NCBI GenBank assembly: GCA_020633415.1
Contig: JACKDQ010000002.1
Span: 434,001-498,000, forward strand
Reading direction: 5' to 3'
Source of the DNA: Deltaproteobacteria bacterium
GTDB taxonomy: Bacteria; Myxococcota_A; Polyangia; GCA-2747355
Length of the DNA: 64,000 nt
Position 1 is the stretch's first letter. Every line of letters begins with the position of its first letter. The notes under the pieces were generated by a model. That model saw nothing but the letters and a program-made list of their open reading frames with translations, had not been told where the DNA came from and ran no database searches. Shown here piece after piece: positions 52,007-60,801 of this stretch. The position numbers and the translations under genes are program-made.

Positions 52007-53740
52007 TCAGAAAGCGGCGGAGAGACCGAAAGCGACGATCGTCTGGTCGTCGCTCTGCGGCGTGTTGCCGACGAAGCGGCGGATATCGGCGATGATCCGC
52101 TCTGCGACAGCCTGAGGCGCGACCGGACCGGTGACCAAAACGCTACGCAATCGGCGCATGCCGTATTCTTGGCCCTTGCGGTTCATCGCCTCGTTAATCC
52201 CATCGGTGTAAAGCACGATCACGTCACCGGGAACCAACTCATAGGTTTCCTGCGGGTAGACCGTGTCTGGGACCACTCCGAGAGCAACTGACGATGCGAC
52301 ATCGAGTTCGGAGATCCCCTCAAAGCGCGTACTGCAGACCATCGGTGGCTGATGACCAGCGTTGGCAACCGCGAAGGTCCGCGCCTTAAGGTCGATCATC
52401 AGATACAGCGCGGTGGCAAACATCGCGTCTTGGTTGGCTTCCATCAGCGTGCGGTTGGCGTGGGTGAGGATTTCCGCCGGGCTGGTAACCTGCCGTGAAA
52501 ACAACCTCAGGTCGGTGGAAACCTTGGCCATCAACAACGCCGCGCTGACACCCTTGCCCGAAATATCACCGATCAGCACGCCGATCCGCTGATCAGCGAG
52601 CTGGATAATGTCGAAAAAGTCGCCACCGACGTGCAGTGCAGGCAGGTAGTGGGTAAAGAAGTTCACCCCGGGGACATCGGGCAACTGGTGCGGCAAAAAG
52701 CTGCGCTGGATCTTGCGCGCCAACTCCAGATCGGCCTGTAAACGCTGCTGCGCCATCACCTGCTGGCCGGTTCGCGCGTTTTCGATCGCCAAGGCGGCCT
52801 GACGAGCGATCGCTGAAAGCAAGGCCAAGTCGTCCGGAGAAAACGGCTGTGCTTTGGCCCGACCCTCGAGGTGCAGCGTGCCCAAAGAAGCACCGCGCAA
52901 CGTCAACGGCACACCGATCTTCGGCACATTTTCGCTCGGCTGGGTGCGTTGGCGCGAAAGATCGGCCGTGCGCGCTGGACGCGTCGACGGTGGCGGCACG
53001 GTTTGCCCGCGGATCACGCCACTTCCGCCGGCCATCAGTTGGTCGACCATCGTCTGAGAAAACGCCAGCCCACCGCGATGAGAGCCGCGCTGCTTGACCG
53101 CCTGCGGTACAAGCTGCCCTGTCGCCTCATTGACCAGCAAGATGAAACCGCGCTCGGCCTGCGGGAACACTTGAAACAGGTGATCGAGAATCTTTTCCAG
53201 CAGCGACTCCAGATCGAGTTCGGCGGCGATCGCATCGGTCACGCCGTAGATCGCCTCGAGCATCGTCAGCGCGCGCTCGGCCGTCGCCGCGGGAACCTCG
53301 TCGGTGACCTCTTCGATCAGCGGCGTTGTCGCTCGCTTGGGATCGTCGCTCGGCGGCAACGTGATCGCTGGAAAGCCCGCACCAGTCGGTTTCATCAGCT
53401 GACCGATGATCGTCTGCACTTCGGGCGCCCAGCGGGCCTCCTCGGACTCATCCTCGTAGCGAAACGACGATCCACCAATGCGGATCACATCGCGTGACGC
53501 CAACGCGCACCGCGTAACCTGCTGATCGTTTACGAAGGTGCCATTGCCGCTGCCGAGGTCTTCGATCACATGCTTCTGTTGATCGATCAAAATCCGCGCG
53601 TGTCGACGAGAGACGTTGAGATCGCCGATGTAGACGTCGCTATTGAAGGAGCGCCCGAGAACACACTCGTCCCCGATCGGATAACGCTTGCCTTGGCTTG
53701 GGCCGCTAACGGCTACCAACTCAGCCACTAAAGCCCCCAC
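52007..53740 (-). CDS. FHA-GAF-SpoIIE (RsbU-type) protein phosphatase
   Basis: A 577-residue cytoplasmic protein. Residues about 8-95 are an FHA domain with the phosphothreonine-binding pattern (LGRSFNSDVYIGDLNVSRRH near 29-48; GSGNGTFVNDQQV). A GAF domain follows (QVFPQAERGFILLVNEATGQ to LSAIARQAALAIENA). The last 200 residues are a PP2C-like SpoIIE phosphatase (GGDFFDIIQLADQRIGVLIG; DISGKGVSAALLMAKV; LYTDGINEAMN). It probably dephosphorylates a STAS-domain antagonist in response to kinase signals read by the FHA. The STAS gene immediately upstream fits as the substrate. Start GTG 53740; GTG 53728 possible. Confidence 0.9.
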   Translation of the reverse strand: MGALVAELVAVSGPSQGKRYPIGDECVLGRSFNSDVYIGDLNVSRRHARILIDQQKHVIEDLGSGNGTFVNDQQVTRCALASRDVIRIGGSSFRYEDESEEARWAPEVQTIIGQLMKPTGAGFPAITLPPSDDPKRATTPLIEEVTDEVPAATAERALTMLEAIYGVTDAIAAELDLESLLEKILDHLFQVFPQAERGFILLVNEATGQLVPQAVKQRGSHRGGLAFSQTMVDQLMAGGSGVIRGQTVPPPSTRPARTADLSRQRTQPSENVPKIGVPLTLRGASLGTLHLEGRAKAQPFSPDDLALLSAIARQAALAIENARTGQQVMAQQRLQADLELARKIQRSFLPHQLPDVPGVNFFTHYLPALHVGGDFFDIIQLADQRIGVLIGDISGKGVSAALLMAKVSTDLRLFSRQVTSPAEILTHANRTLMEANQDAMFATALYLMIDLKARTFAVANAGHQPPMVCSTRFEGISELDVASSVALGVVPDTVYPQETYELVPGDVIVLYTDGINEAMNRKGQEYGMRRLRSVLVTGPVAPQAVAERIIADIRRFVGNTPQSDDQTIVAFGLSAAF

Positions 53741-53767
53741 CGCCGCGCGCCTCAGGGCACCGAAACA

Positions 53768-54121
53768 TCAACTATCCGCGCGCAGATGCGCCACCGCTTC
53801 GTCGACCGATGGAAATGCCCGCAGCGCGGCATCGAGACGCAGCAAACGAAAGATTTCTTTGGGCTGACCGTTCAGACAAGCGACGTTGACCTTGCCACCC
53901 GCCGTCAGCACACGCTTGTACAGCGAGACCAGCGCGCCTACGCCCGAGCTGTCGATCCACTCGAGCGAGGAGAGGTCGACGACGACGCTCTGGGCCTGGT
54001 CGGCGAGCTCCGCGAGCTTCTCGCGCACCCCCTGCGCATTGTTGGCGTCCAACCGCCCACCGATCATGGCGATCGCGACGTCGTCTGAGATCGTGGTGCT
54101 GAATTGAACCGCTGCTGTCAT
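53768..54121 (-). CDS. STAS-domain anti-sigma-factor antagonist-like protein
   Basis: A 117-residue single STAS domain: IAMIGGRLDANNAQGVREKL, then SVVVDLSSLEWIDSSGVGAL. The Ser in DSSGVG is the usual phosphorylation site reversed by SpoIIE-type phosphatases, and the phosphatase gene lies 27 bases downstream in the same direction. No anti-sigma kinase (HATPase) gene is present in the window, so the switch partner must be elsewhere or replaced. Confidence 0.92.
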   Translation of the reverse strand: MTAAVQFSTTISDDVAIAMIGGRLDANNAQGVREKLAELADQAQSVVVDLSSLEWIDSSGVGALVSLYKRVLTAGGKVNVACLNGQPKEIFRLLRLDAALRAFPSVDEAVAHLRADS

Positions 54122-54232
54122 CGACTCGTCGACCTATCTGTCAGCCTCACGCGGTCCGATCAGCGCAGGCCGGGTAACATTACACGCTTGTCGCGCCCCC
54201 CGGAACAGTGATTCCTCAAACCCTGTTTCGGA

Positions 54233-56884
54233 CTAGCCGGTCTCAACTGCGCGCCCGCCCGATGGACGTCCGCCGACTGAGGGACGATCGTCGCTCTGAC
54301 TGTGCAGCTTGGCGATGCGCTTTTCCACATCCCGAAAACCCGGGTCTTTTTTCGAAACCTTCTCGAAGTAGTACAGGGCCTCACGCGGATCGCTCAGCGT
54401 CTCATAGGCCTGGCCCAGCTCGAAATAGAGGGCGATCGCCTCTCGCTCGGTGATCCCTTCGACATACAGCCCGGCCTTGAACTCGCTGATCGCCTCGGAA
54501 AGCTGCCCCTTTTCCGATTGGCACAGGCCGATCATCATGTGGCACAGCACCTCTTTGTCGGGTGAGCGCATCGCCACACGAAACTCGGTGATCGCATCGT
54601 CAAGTAAACCCATCTCGCGATAGGCGATGCCGAGATCGTAGTGGGTTTCGGAATCCTCTTCGCTGATGTGGCTGTCGACACCGCGCTTGAACTCGTCGAA
54701 GACATCTTCGACGGAAAACTCGACCGGTAGATGACCCGCAGCCTCGAGAGAGTCGCTCTCCTCGAGCTCCGCCGCCAGCTCTGCGGCCAGATCGACATGC
54801 TCGGCGACGGCATCATGGGGCATCACGCCCGCACGCGCCTCCGCATCGTTGAGACTCGCGAGCTTGCTGGCTACTTCGGCGTTTGCGCCACCACAGCGCG
54901 CATCGAGGTCCTCAAGGATCGCACGCGCCTCGGTGAACAGGCTCTGTTGGATAAAGAACTCAGCCTCGTCAAGGTCATCAGCGATACTCGCCGGATCATC
55001 GACCGAAGTATCGACTGAGCGCGGTCGATCGTCGGTGCTCATGCCGACGCCGTCAGTCTGGGAAACGGCAATCACATGGGCCTGCAGCTCGTCGACCCCG
55101 GTCTCTTCCGAATGGATTTCGATAATTCCAGAGCCGAGATCGTCGAAATCGATCGCCTCCGCATCGGTTCCCGCGGCAGACCGATCCAAGGCAACCAAAT
55201 CCGAGGCGTCGAGGGGAATCTCTTCGACGATGTCCGCGGCATCCAAGTCGATCGCCACGCCGGAATATTCGCCCGAGAAGCCATCTTCGAAATCCGGATA
55301 CTCGCGCGGCCCGGAGACATCGCCGCCGTCTTCCAAGCGCCGCAGCAACTCTCGCGCGGCGCGATGCTCCGGATCGAGCTCAAGGGCGTCATTGAGATAT
55401 TGCGCCGCTGCGCGCCGGTCCAGACCCGAAAGGTGCTCGGCGAGCGCGTGGAGTTCACCCGCCGCCGCCGTCAGTTGACCAAGCTGAACGTGCAAGTCGC
55501 GCAGCCGTAGACGAACCTCGACGTTGTTCGGCTCGTCGACGAAAATCTGCCGCAGGTGATCGATCGCCTTGTCGTGCAGACCGTACTTGATATAGACGTC
55601 GGCCTCCGAAATAACGCGCGCTACCTGCTCAGACATCTCTTGGCGCGACGGCCCAAGCGTGTGCTTAGCCAGGTCGGGCTCTGGGGCAAAGTCCCCCAAA
55701 TCAAGGCTCGGTGCCTCGACCTCAACCCGTTGCGGCGGCTGACGCATACCACTCCGGTCAGCACCGGGAATGAGCAACCCATCATCGAGGGCAATATCCG
55801 CGTGCGAGCCAACGCCTGTCGGACCATCAAACGGATCGTCGTCGGGAAGAGAAACGTCGACGGCGATCTCGCTACTCGCCGGTCCCGGACCTGCGTCCAA
55901 CGGTCTCAGCGGCGTCTGAGCGACGGCGTCGGCAGGGTGTGGCGCAGCGCGGCTAGCGGTCTCTGCTGCGCGCGACGACGGCGCCCCGCCTCCAATCGCA
56001 GCCAACGCGTCAGCGTCGCTCGGTACCAATTCGAGAATGCGCTGGAACGTTTCCAGCCGCCGCTTATCCTGACCGGTGTCGCCGTAAACGTGAGCCAACT
56101 CTTTGAGTACCGAGACGGTCTTGGCGATCTGGTCGAGATCCTCAAAGGCCTGGGCGAGCATCGCCAGCGTCGCCTCGTCGCGTGGATCGGCCTTGAACGC
56201 GACCTGGAGCTTCTGCAGGGCGCGGCGCGGATCATTGCGACGCAGGTAAAGGCTGGCCAGCTCCTTGATCACCCCGACGGCATCGGGCTGGTGGTAAACC
56301 AAACGCTCAGCGACTTTGACGAAATCATCGAGCCGATTGCTTGCCCGCAAGAAGTCCGCCGCTTTGGAAAACTCCTCGATCGCCTCGTCGCGCATCTGCT
56401 CTTTGCTGTAGAGCTCGGCGAGCTTGATGCGACTGGCAACATTCTCGGGATCGAGGTCGACGATTTGGCGAACCGCGGCGAGCGCATCACGCGTCCGCCC
56501 TTGACTGTTGTAGTAATTGGAAACGCGCTCGTATTGCTGCATCGCATCGTTAAGCAGCCCGAGCTGTTTGTAGAGCTCAGCCAGTCTCAAGTTGACGTCG
56601 ACCAGCGACGGATCTAGCCGGAGGATCTGCTTGTAGACCGCGACGGCCTTTAGGTAGAAGCCTTGCTCAGAGTAGAACTCAGCGACCTTGAGATACGTGT
56701 CGACGGCTTCGGCGCGCGACCCCTTCTTGGCAAAGAGGTCTCCGATCTTCAACCAGATGCGCACATCGCGCGGATCCTCATCGACGATCCTGCGGTACTC
56801 GCGAATCGCGCGATCAAGCTGACCCTTCTGCACGTATTTCTGCGCAGCTGCGATCACCTTGTTCTTGTTAACTCTACTCGCCAA
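54233..56884 (-). CDS. Large tetratricopeptide-repeat protein
   Basis: An 883-residue soluble protein. At least eight TPR motifs fill residues 5-275 (AAQKYVQKGQLDRAIREYRR; ADPRDEATLAMLAQAFEDLD), and more follow at about 400-490 and 735-860 (YDLGIAYREMGLLDDAITEF). A long acidic, disordered region separates them (SLPDDDPFDGPTG; HSEETGVDELQAH). TPR proteins scaffold complexes; C-terminal repeats resembling those of gliding-motility and social-motility proteins of Myxococcota would fit with the roadblock gene next door, but the partner is unknown. Confidence 0.85.
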   Translation of the reverse strand: MASRVNKNKVIAAAQKYVQKGQLDRAIREYRRIVDEDPRDVRIWLKIGDLFAKKGSRAEAVDTYLKVAEFYSEQGFYLKAVAVYKQILRLDPSLVDVNLRLAELYKQLGLLNDAMQQYERVSNYYNSQGRTRDALAAVRQIVDLDPENVASRIKLAELYSKEQMRDEAIEEFSKAADFLRASNRLDDFVKVAERLVYHQPDAVGVIKELASLYLRRNDPRRALQKLQVAFKADPRDEATLAMLAQAFEDLDQIAKTVSVLKELAHVYGDTGQDKRRLETFQRILELVPSDADALAAIGGGAPSSRAAETASRAAPHPADAVAQTPLRPLDAGPGPASSEIAVDVSLPDDDPFDGPTGVGSHADIALDDGLLIPGADRSGMRQPPQRVEVEAPSLDLGDFAPEPDLAKHTLGPSRQEMSEQVARVISEADVYIKYGLHDKAIDHLRQIFVDEPNNVEVRLRLRDLHVQLGQLTAAAGELHALAEHLSGLDRRAAAQYLNDALELDPEHRAARELLRRLEDGGDVSGPREYPDFEDGFSGEYSGVAIDLDAADIVEEIPLDASDLVALDRSAAGTDAEAIDFDDLGSGIIEIHSEETGVDELQAHVIAVSQTDGVGMSTDDRPRSVDTSVDDPASIADDLDEAEFFIQQSLFTEARAILEDLDARCGGANAEVASKLASLNDAEARAGVMPHDAVAEHVDLAAELAAELEESDSLEAAGHLPVEFSVEDVFDEFKRGVDSHISEEDSETHYDLGIAYREMGLLDDAITEFRVAMRSPDKEVLCHMMIGLCQSEKGQLSEAISEFKAGLYVEGITEREAIALYFELGQAYETLSDPREALYYFEKVSKKDPGFRDVEKRIAKLHSQSDDRPSVGGRPSGGRAVETG

Positions 56885-57355
56885 GAAGAGGCCTATCGCC
56901 TAGACGACACATCGGTCGTCATGGAGTTCCCCCAACATCGGCACGCAAATCCGATCGCCCTACACAAATGCGACTGCAGAAACCGGCGGCACCGGCATCA
57001 AAGCTAACGGTCTATCTCGCTAAGAACACAGCAATTTTGAGTCTAGGGACCCTGCCGGAACGTGTCAAGCAATTGCCGCGACCTCGGCCGCCTCAAACCG
57101 CCCGACAACGCCTGCCAAATCATAGGAACCAGCGAACGGGCGCGCAAGCCGACAACGCGCCTTGTCCAGCATCTGCTGCACAGAGGCTGCAACCATTTGC
57201 AATCAGCGGAAAACCTCAGAGCAGGAGGCGACTGGCGCCGAAGCACGCCGCAGCCACCGCACTCGGCGATGTGCCGCGTTAACCGACAGGCCCGTACAGT
57301 TCGTGTGATCTAAAAAAAGTGCCGCCTCACCGACGACCATCGTGCGCGGAGGAAG
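56885..57355. other. Intergenic region upstream of the TPR gene
   Basis: A 471-base gap between two leftward genes. It must hold the promoter of the TPR gene. Apparent open frames give biased, motif-free products. No hairpin, repeat or promoter that I would defend is visible. Confidence 0.45.
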
Positions 57356-57709
57356 CTAGAGCTGCGCGCGCAACTCGGGATCTGCCAGCCGCATCAGGAA
57401 GCGGCCCTTGCCAAAATTGCCCGAAGGACGCATCGCGATCGCGACGAAGTATTCATCGGTCAGGACACGCACGAGAAACACCAGATTGTCGCTCTTGATC
57501 ACGACTTCGTTGAGCGCACCGACCTCGAGGATCTCGGCGGCTTTGCGCACCTGGCCGAGTACAAACGAAAACTCAGCGCTGATCGTCTTGACGTCGGTGC
57601 CTGCTTCGCGAACCACCGCTTCAACGGCGATCCCGTCGAAGCCCATCAACACACCACCGATCGCACCGTCACAGCGCTCGAGGATCTTTTCCAGCGTTTG
57701 CCTAAACAT
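57356..57709 (-). CDS. Roadblock/LC7 domain protein (MglB-like)
   Basis: A 117-residue protein made of one roadblock domain: the N-terminal helix LEKILERCDGAIGGVLMGFD, strand GIAVEAVVREAG, the central helix and NEVVIKSDNLVFLVRVLTDE with FVAIAMRPSGNFGKGRF. Such proteins in bacteria act as GAPs or scaffolds for MglA-type Ras-like GTPases controlling polarity. No mglA-like GTPase gene is in the window, so it may serve another partner. Confidence 0.88.
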   Translation of the reverse strand: MFRQTLEKILERCDGAIGGVLMGFDGIAVEAVVREAGTDVKTISAEFSFVLGQVRKAAEILEVGALNEVVIKSDNLVFLVRVLTDEYFVAIAMRPSGNFGKGRFLMRLADPELRAQL

Positions 57710-57844
57710 AGATTGTCGTGCCTTTACTAAGTTTTACACCGTCAGCACGACGTTGGTCAATTCAACATTCGTCGGCGCGCCAGAAGCGGACGCAGCGAGA
57801 TGGGGAGATCGCGCGAAGTCGTTGAATGCGCTCGGACGACGAAC

Positions 57845-58936
57845 CTAGCGTTTGCCGCGCAGCCGCTCGAAGAAACTCGGCCGCGTCTGGGTCGCTTCCA
57901 GCTCTTCGTCGAGTTCGCGCAACAGCTCCTTGGCGCGACTGCTCAACTTCTTCGGCACCTCGACGCGAAAACGAACGATCTGATCGCCGCGCCCGCGGCT
58001 ACCGACGTACGGCAAACCGATACCGCGCAGCACCTTCTCCTCGCCGGGCTGACAGCCACTGGGGATCTCGATCTCGCGCTCGCCACCGATCACCGGGATC
58101 GTCACCTTGCCGCCGAGTGCGGCCAGCGGAAAATCGATCGGCACCTCGACGATCACATCGGCACCATCGCGCTTGAGCAATTCGTGGTCGGCGACGCGCA
58201 GGTGCACATAAAGGTTGCCGGCCACGCCACCGTCGCCCGGCACCTCCCCCTGGCCAGCGAGCCGAAGGATTTGACCGTCCTCAACGCCGGCAGGGACGTT
58301 GACTTGCAGCGTATCGACGCGCCGGACCACGCCAGCGCCGCGGCAATCCTTACAGGATTCGTTGATCACGTAGCCGCGCCCACGACAGGACGGACACACG
58401 CTGCTGATCATGAAGAAGCCCTGGGTGTGGGCGACCTGGCCTCGGCCGCCGCAGGTCCCGCAGACCAGCGGCTTGCTGCCCGCAGCCGCACCGCTCCCCT
58501 CGCAGGACTCGCAGGTGCTGTGACGCTGGACCTCGATTTCCTTTTTGCAGCCTTCGACGATGTCGTCGAAAGAAAGCGATAGTTCAACCTCGATGTCGGC
58601 ACCACGTCGCCGCCGGGCGGCGCCACCGCCACCCATACCGAAGATGTCGCCGAAGATGTCACCAAAGGCCGAAAAGATGTCGTTGACGTTGGAGAAGCCG
58701 CCAAAGCCTTGGCCGCGCGGCCCTTCAGCGCCAAAGCGGTCGTACTGCTGCCGGCGGTCGGGGTCGCTCAGCACCTGAAAGGCGTTAGAAATCTCCTTGA
58801 AACGCTCTTCAGCCTCCCGATCGTCGGGATTGCGATCGGGGTGATATTTGAGCGCGAGCTTCCGATACGCCTTTTTTATCTCGGCGGTGGAGGCATCGCG
58901 CGAAACCTCGAGAAGTTCGTAATAGTCGGCCGACAT
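57845..58936 (-). CDS. dnaJ: Chaperone protein DnaJ
   Basis: A 363-residue Hsp40 with all parts: J domain 1-70 (YYELLEVSRDASTAEIKKAY; HPD in LKYHPDRNPDD), a Gly/Phe-rich linker (GFGGFSNVNDIFSAFGDIFG), the zinc-finger domain with four CxxCxGxG-type repeats (CESCEGSG, CGTCGGRG, CPSCRGRG, CKDCRGAG), and the C-terminal substrate domain. It delivers clients to DnaK and stimulates its ATPase. dnaK and grpE are not adjacent, which is unusual. A promoter candidate is noted at 58963-58991. Confidence 0.96.
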   Translation of the reverse strand: MSADYYELLEVSRDASTAEIKKAYRKLALKYHPDRNPDDREAEERFKEISNAFQVLSDPDRRQQYDRFGAEGPRGQGFGGFSNVNDIFSAFGDIFGDIFGMGGGGAARRRRGADIEVELSLSFDDIVEGCKKEIEVQRHSTCESCEGSGAAAGSKPLVCGTCGGRGQVAHTQGFFMISSVCPSCRGRGYVINESCKDCRGAGVVRRVDTLQVNVPAGVEDGQILRLAGQGEVPGDGGVAGNLYVHLRVADHELLKRDGADVIVEVPIDFPLAALGGKVTIPVIGGEREIEIPSGCQPGEEKVLRGIGLPYVGSRGRGDQIVRFRVEVPKKLSSRAKELLRELDEELEATQTRPSFFERLRGKR

Positions 58937-58962
58937 CCGTGTCCTACAGCAACGTGCAGCCC

Positions 58963-58991
58963 AAACTAAGCACCCCTTATTGAGCTGTCAA
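58963..58991 (-). promoter_or_regulatory. Candidate dnaJ promoter with imperfect inverted repeat
   Basis: On the minus strand TTGACA (bases 58986-58991) and TAGTTT (58963-58968) are 17 bases apart, upstream of dnaJ. An inverted repeat (GCACCCC at 58970-58976 and AGGGTGC at 58991-58997) overlaps it. It resembles a heat-shock-type operator only in placement; it does not match the CIRCE consensus. Confidence 0.45.
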
Positions 58992-59001
58992 GGGTGCCCG
59001 C

Positions 59002-59031
59002 TTGACACACCACCACGAAGTGCAAGATAAA
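59002..59031 (+). promoter_or_regulatory. Candidate promoter for the small-ORF/DUF1844/HtrA/UvrD operon
   Basis: A perfect TTGACA (59002-59007) is followed, 17-18 bases later, by AGATAA or GATAAA (59025-59031). The first gene begins 28 bases downstream. Its -35 box lies only 10 bases from the TTGACA of the oppositely directed dnaJ candidate, so the two would be back to back. Confidence 0.5.
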
Positions 59032-59058
59032 GGGGCCGCTTTTTAGAGGAGGTCCGTC

Positions 59059-59238
59059 TTGAGCTCAGAGATTGCATACGACAAGCGCCTTGTCGAACGC
59101 ATGATCAAGCGGGGCGCGTTAACGCGTGAAGAATACGAACGACACCTGGCCAGTTTGCCCGACGTGGCGAGCAAGAGTGAGTCGCTGTCGATAGACACAG
59201 ACGACGCACACGCTGAATCGGGCAAGGCCAAGGACTGA
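59059..59238 (+). CDS. Small 59-residue conserved-looking protein
   Basis: Starts at TTG with a near-consensus ribosome site AGGAGGT (59047-59053) 5 bases before it. The product begins MSSEIAYDKRLVERMIKRGA and has a helix-turn-like segment (LTREEYERHLASLPDVA), then an acidic Ser/Asp-rich tail. DUF1844 genes often follow such a small protein. The stop is 18 bases before the next start. Role unknown; the strong ribosome site and operon position make it likely real. Confidence 0.7.
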   Translation: MSSEIAYDKRLVERMIKRGALTREEYERHLASLPDVASKSESLSIDTDDAHAESGKAKD

Positions 59239-59256
59239 TAGCGGAGCAAATTCACG

Positions 59257-59649
59257 ATGGGCGACGATTCCGGATTCAAGATCAAGGACCGGCGCCGTTT
59301 CGACGCAGAAGGCAACGAGCGCGACGAAAGCGACGAGGTGTATCGGTCTGATCGCGATCGGGACTCGGCGCGGTCGGACCAGTCCGATCACGAGGCGTTA
59401 CCGCAGATCGACTTTTCGACGTTCATTCTCTCGTTGGGAACATCGGCGATGGTGCACCTCGGGGAAGGTCCCGATCCCGACGGACAGCAGCATCGTGAAC
59501 TCGGCTTGGCCAAGCAGACGATCGATCTGTTGGCCCTGCTCAGAGAAAAGACTGAGGGCAATCGCACCGAGCATGAGTCAAAACTGCTCGACGAGCTGCT
59601 CTACGATCTGCGGCTGCGGTTCGTCCACGCGTCCAAGCAGGGAGCCTAG
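59257..59649 (+). CDS. DUF1844 family protein
   Basis: A 130-residue soluble protein. The N-terminal 50 residues are highly charged (FKIKDRRRFDAEGNERDESD). The DUF1844 domain follows (LPQIDFSTFILSLGTSAMVH; then LGLAKQTIDLLALLREKTEG, NLT-like helix LLDELLYDLRLRFVHA). Family function is unknown; it recurs in delta-proteobacterial and related operons. HtrA starts 4 bases downstream. Confidence 0.88.
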   Translation: MGDDSGFKIKDRRRFDAEGNERDESDEVYRSDRDRDSARSDQSDHEALPQIDFSTFILSLGTSAMVHLGEGPDPDGQQHRELGLAKQTIDLLALLREKTEGNRTEHESKLLDELLYDLRLRFVHASKQGA

Positions 59650-59652
59650 GCC

Positions 59653-60801
59653 TTGTCGCCTGGACAAGGCCAGCTCAAGCCGCACGCGCTGCTTGCGGTG
59701 TTGCTGCTTGCGACCGCGCTAAACGCTTGCCGACCACGACAGCACCAACCCGCAGCGCTAGCCGACGGCGGCCCGGCATCGGTTAAGATCATCTACCCCG
59801 CAGCGCCGCGTAGCTTTGTCAAACTCGTCAAGCGCGCGGCACGTTGGGTGGTCCACCTGCAGACCGACGGCGCGGTACGCAACGGCCCTGCCGATTGGCT
59901 GCCACCACCACCCGAAGCGCTGGGGCCGATCAATGCCCAGTGGGTGCGTCGCAGCCGACAAGCGCTGGGCAGCGGGATCCTGCTCGACAAGAGCGGCACA
60001 ATAATCACCAACGCCCATCTGGTCAGCGATCGCAGTGTCTGGGTGCGCTTCTCCGGTAGCGCAAAGGCGGTTGCGGCGAAGATCGTCGGCCACGACCCAC
60101 GCACGGACATCGCAGTGCTCAGCGCGACGCCACCCGAGGACAGCGATGCCAAGCCAGCAAAGCTCGGCCGGTCGTCGGATCTTTCGCTCGGCGAATGGGC
60201 TTTTGCCGTCGGCAACCCGTTCGGCTACGGACCGCAGGTCACAGCAGGCATCGTCAGCATGTTGCCGACCAAAGAAACGCCGATCTCCACCCATGGCTAC
60301 CTGGGCTACATCCACACCACAGCGCGCATCAATGCAGCGAATTCAGGTGGCCCGCTGATCAACATGCTTGGTGAGGTCGTCGGACTCAACACAGCGATCC
60401 AAAACGACGAGACAGACCACGGGCTGGCCTTGCCGATCGATGTCGCACGAGAGCTCCTCCCGGCGTTGAAAAAGGATGGGCGGATCGCCCGGGTTCGCGT
60501 CGGTATGTACGTCGACCAAGCGCCAGAGGCACTCCGCAAGCGGATCGCTACCGCGCTGAAGTCCGACAAGAGCATTGCCGGAGCCGTCGTTACGCAGGTC
60601 GAAGACAAGGGCCCGGCAGCACTTGCCGGGCTACGTCGTGGCGACGTGATCCTGCGCATCGATGGACAGGCGGTTAGCGACGCGTCTCAGCTTGCCTGGC
60701 GCATCACCACGGCCGGTCTCGGGCATGCCCTGACCGTCGAAGTCTGGCGCGACGGCCAGCGCCACAGTTTTACGCTGCAACCGCAGCCGATGCCCGAGTG
60801 A
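59653..60801 (+). CDS. HtrA/DegP-like serine protease with PDZ domain, lipoprotein-like
   Basis: A 382-residue protein. The signal is HALLAVLLLATALNACRPRQ, with a lipobox-like Cys near 26. The trypsin-like domain has the triad His in TNAHLVS near 122, Asp in PRTDIAVL near 150, and Ser in NAANSGGPLINM near 230. One PDZ domain closes the protein (GAVVTQVEDKGPAALAGLRR). It acts on misfolded envelope proteins. TTG 59653 has AGGGAG upstream. It overlaps the UvrD start by 4 bases. Confidence 0.92.
   Translation: MSPGQGQLKPHALLAVLLLATALNACRPRQHQPAALADGGPASVKIIYPAAPRSFVKLVKRAARWVVHLQTDGAVRNGPADWLPPPPEALGPINAQWVRRSRQALGSGILLDKSGTIITNAHLVSDRSVWVRFSGSAKAVAAKIVGHDPRTDIAVLSATPPEDSDAKPAKLGRSSDLSLGEWAFAVGNPFGYGPQVTAGIVSMLPTKETPISTHGYLGYIHTTARINAANSGGPLINMLGEVVGLNTAIQNDETDHGLALPIDVARELLPALKKDGRIARVRVGMYVDQAPEALRKRIATALKSDKSIAGAVVTQVEDKGPAALAGLRRGDVILRIDGQAVSDASQLAWRITTAGLGHALTVEVWRDGQRHSFTLQPQPMPE

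Noticed and set aside
55556..56617. Rightward 353-residue open frame
   Set aside because: It lies opposite the TPR gene, whose motifs are clear; the length comes from codon bias.
58970..58997. CIRCE-type heat-shock operator ahead of dnaJ
   Set aside because: The inverted repeat does not match the CIRCE arms or their 9-base spacer, so it is left as an unassigned repeat.
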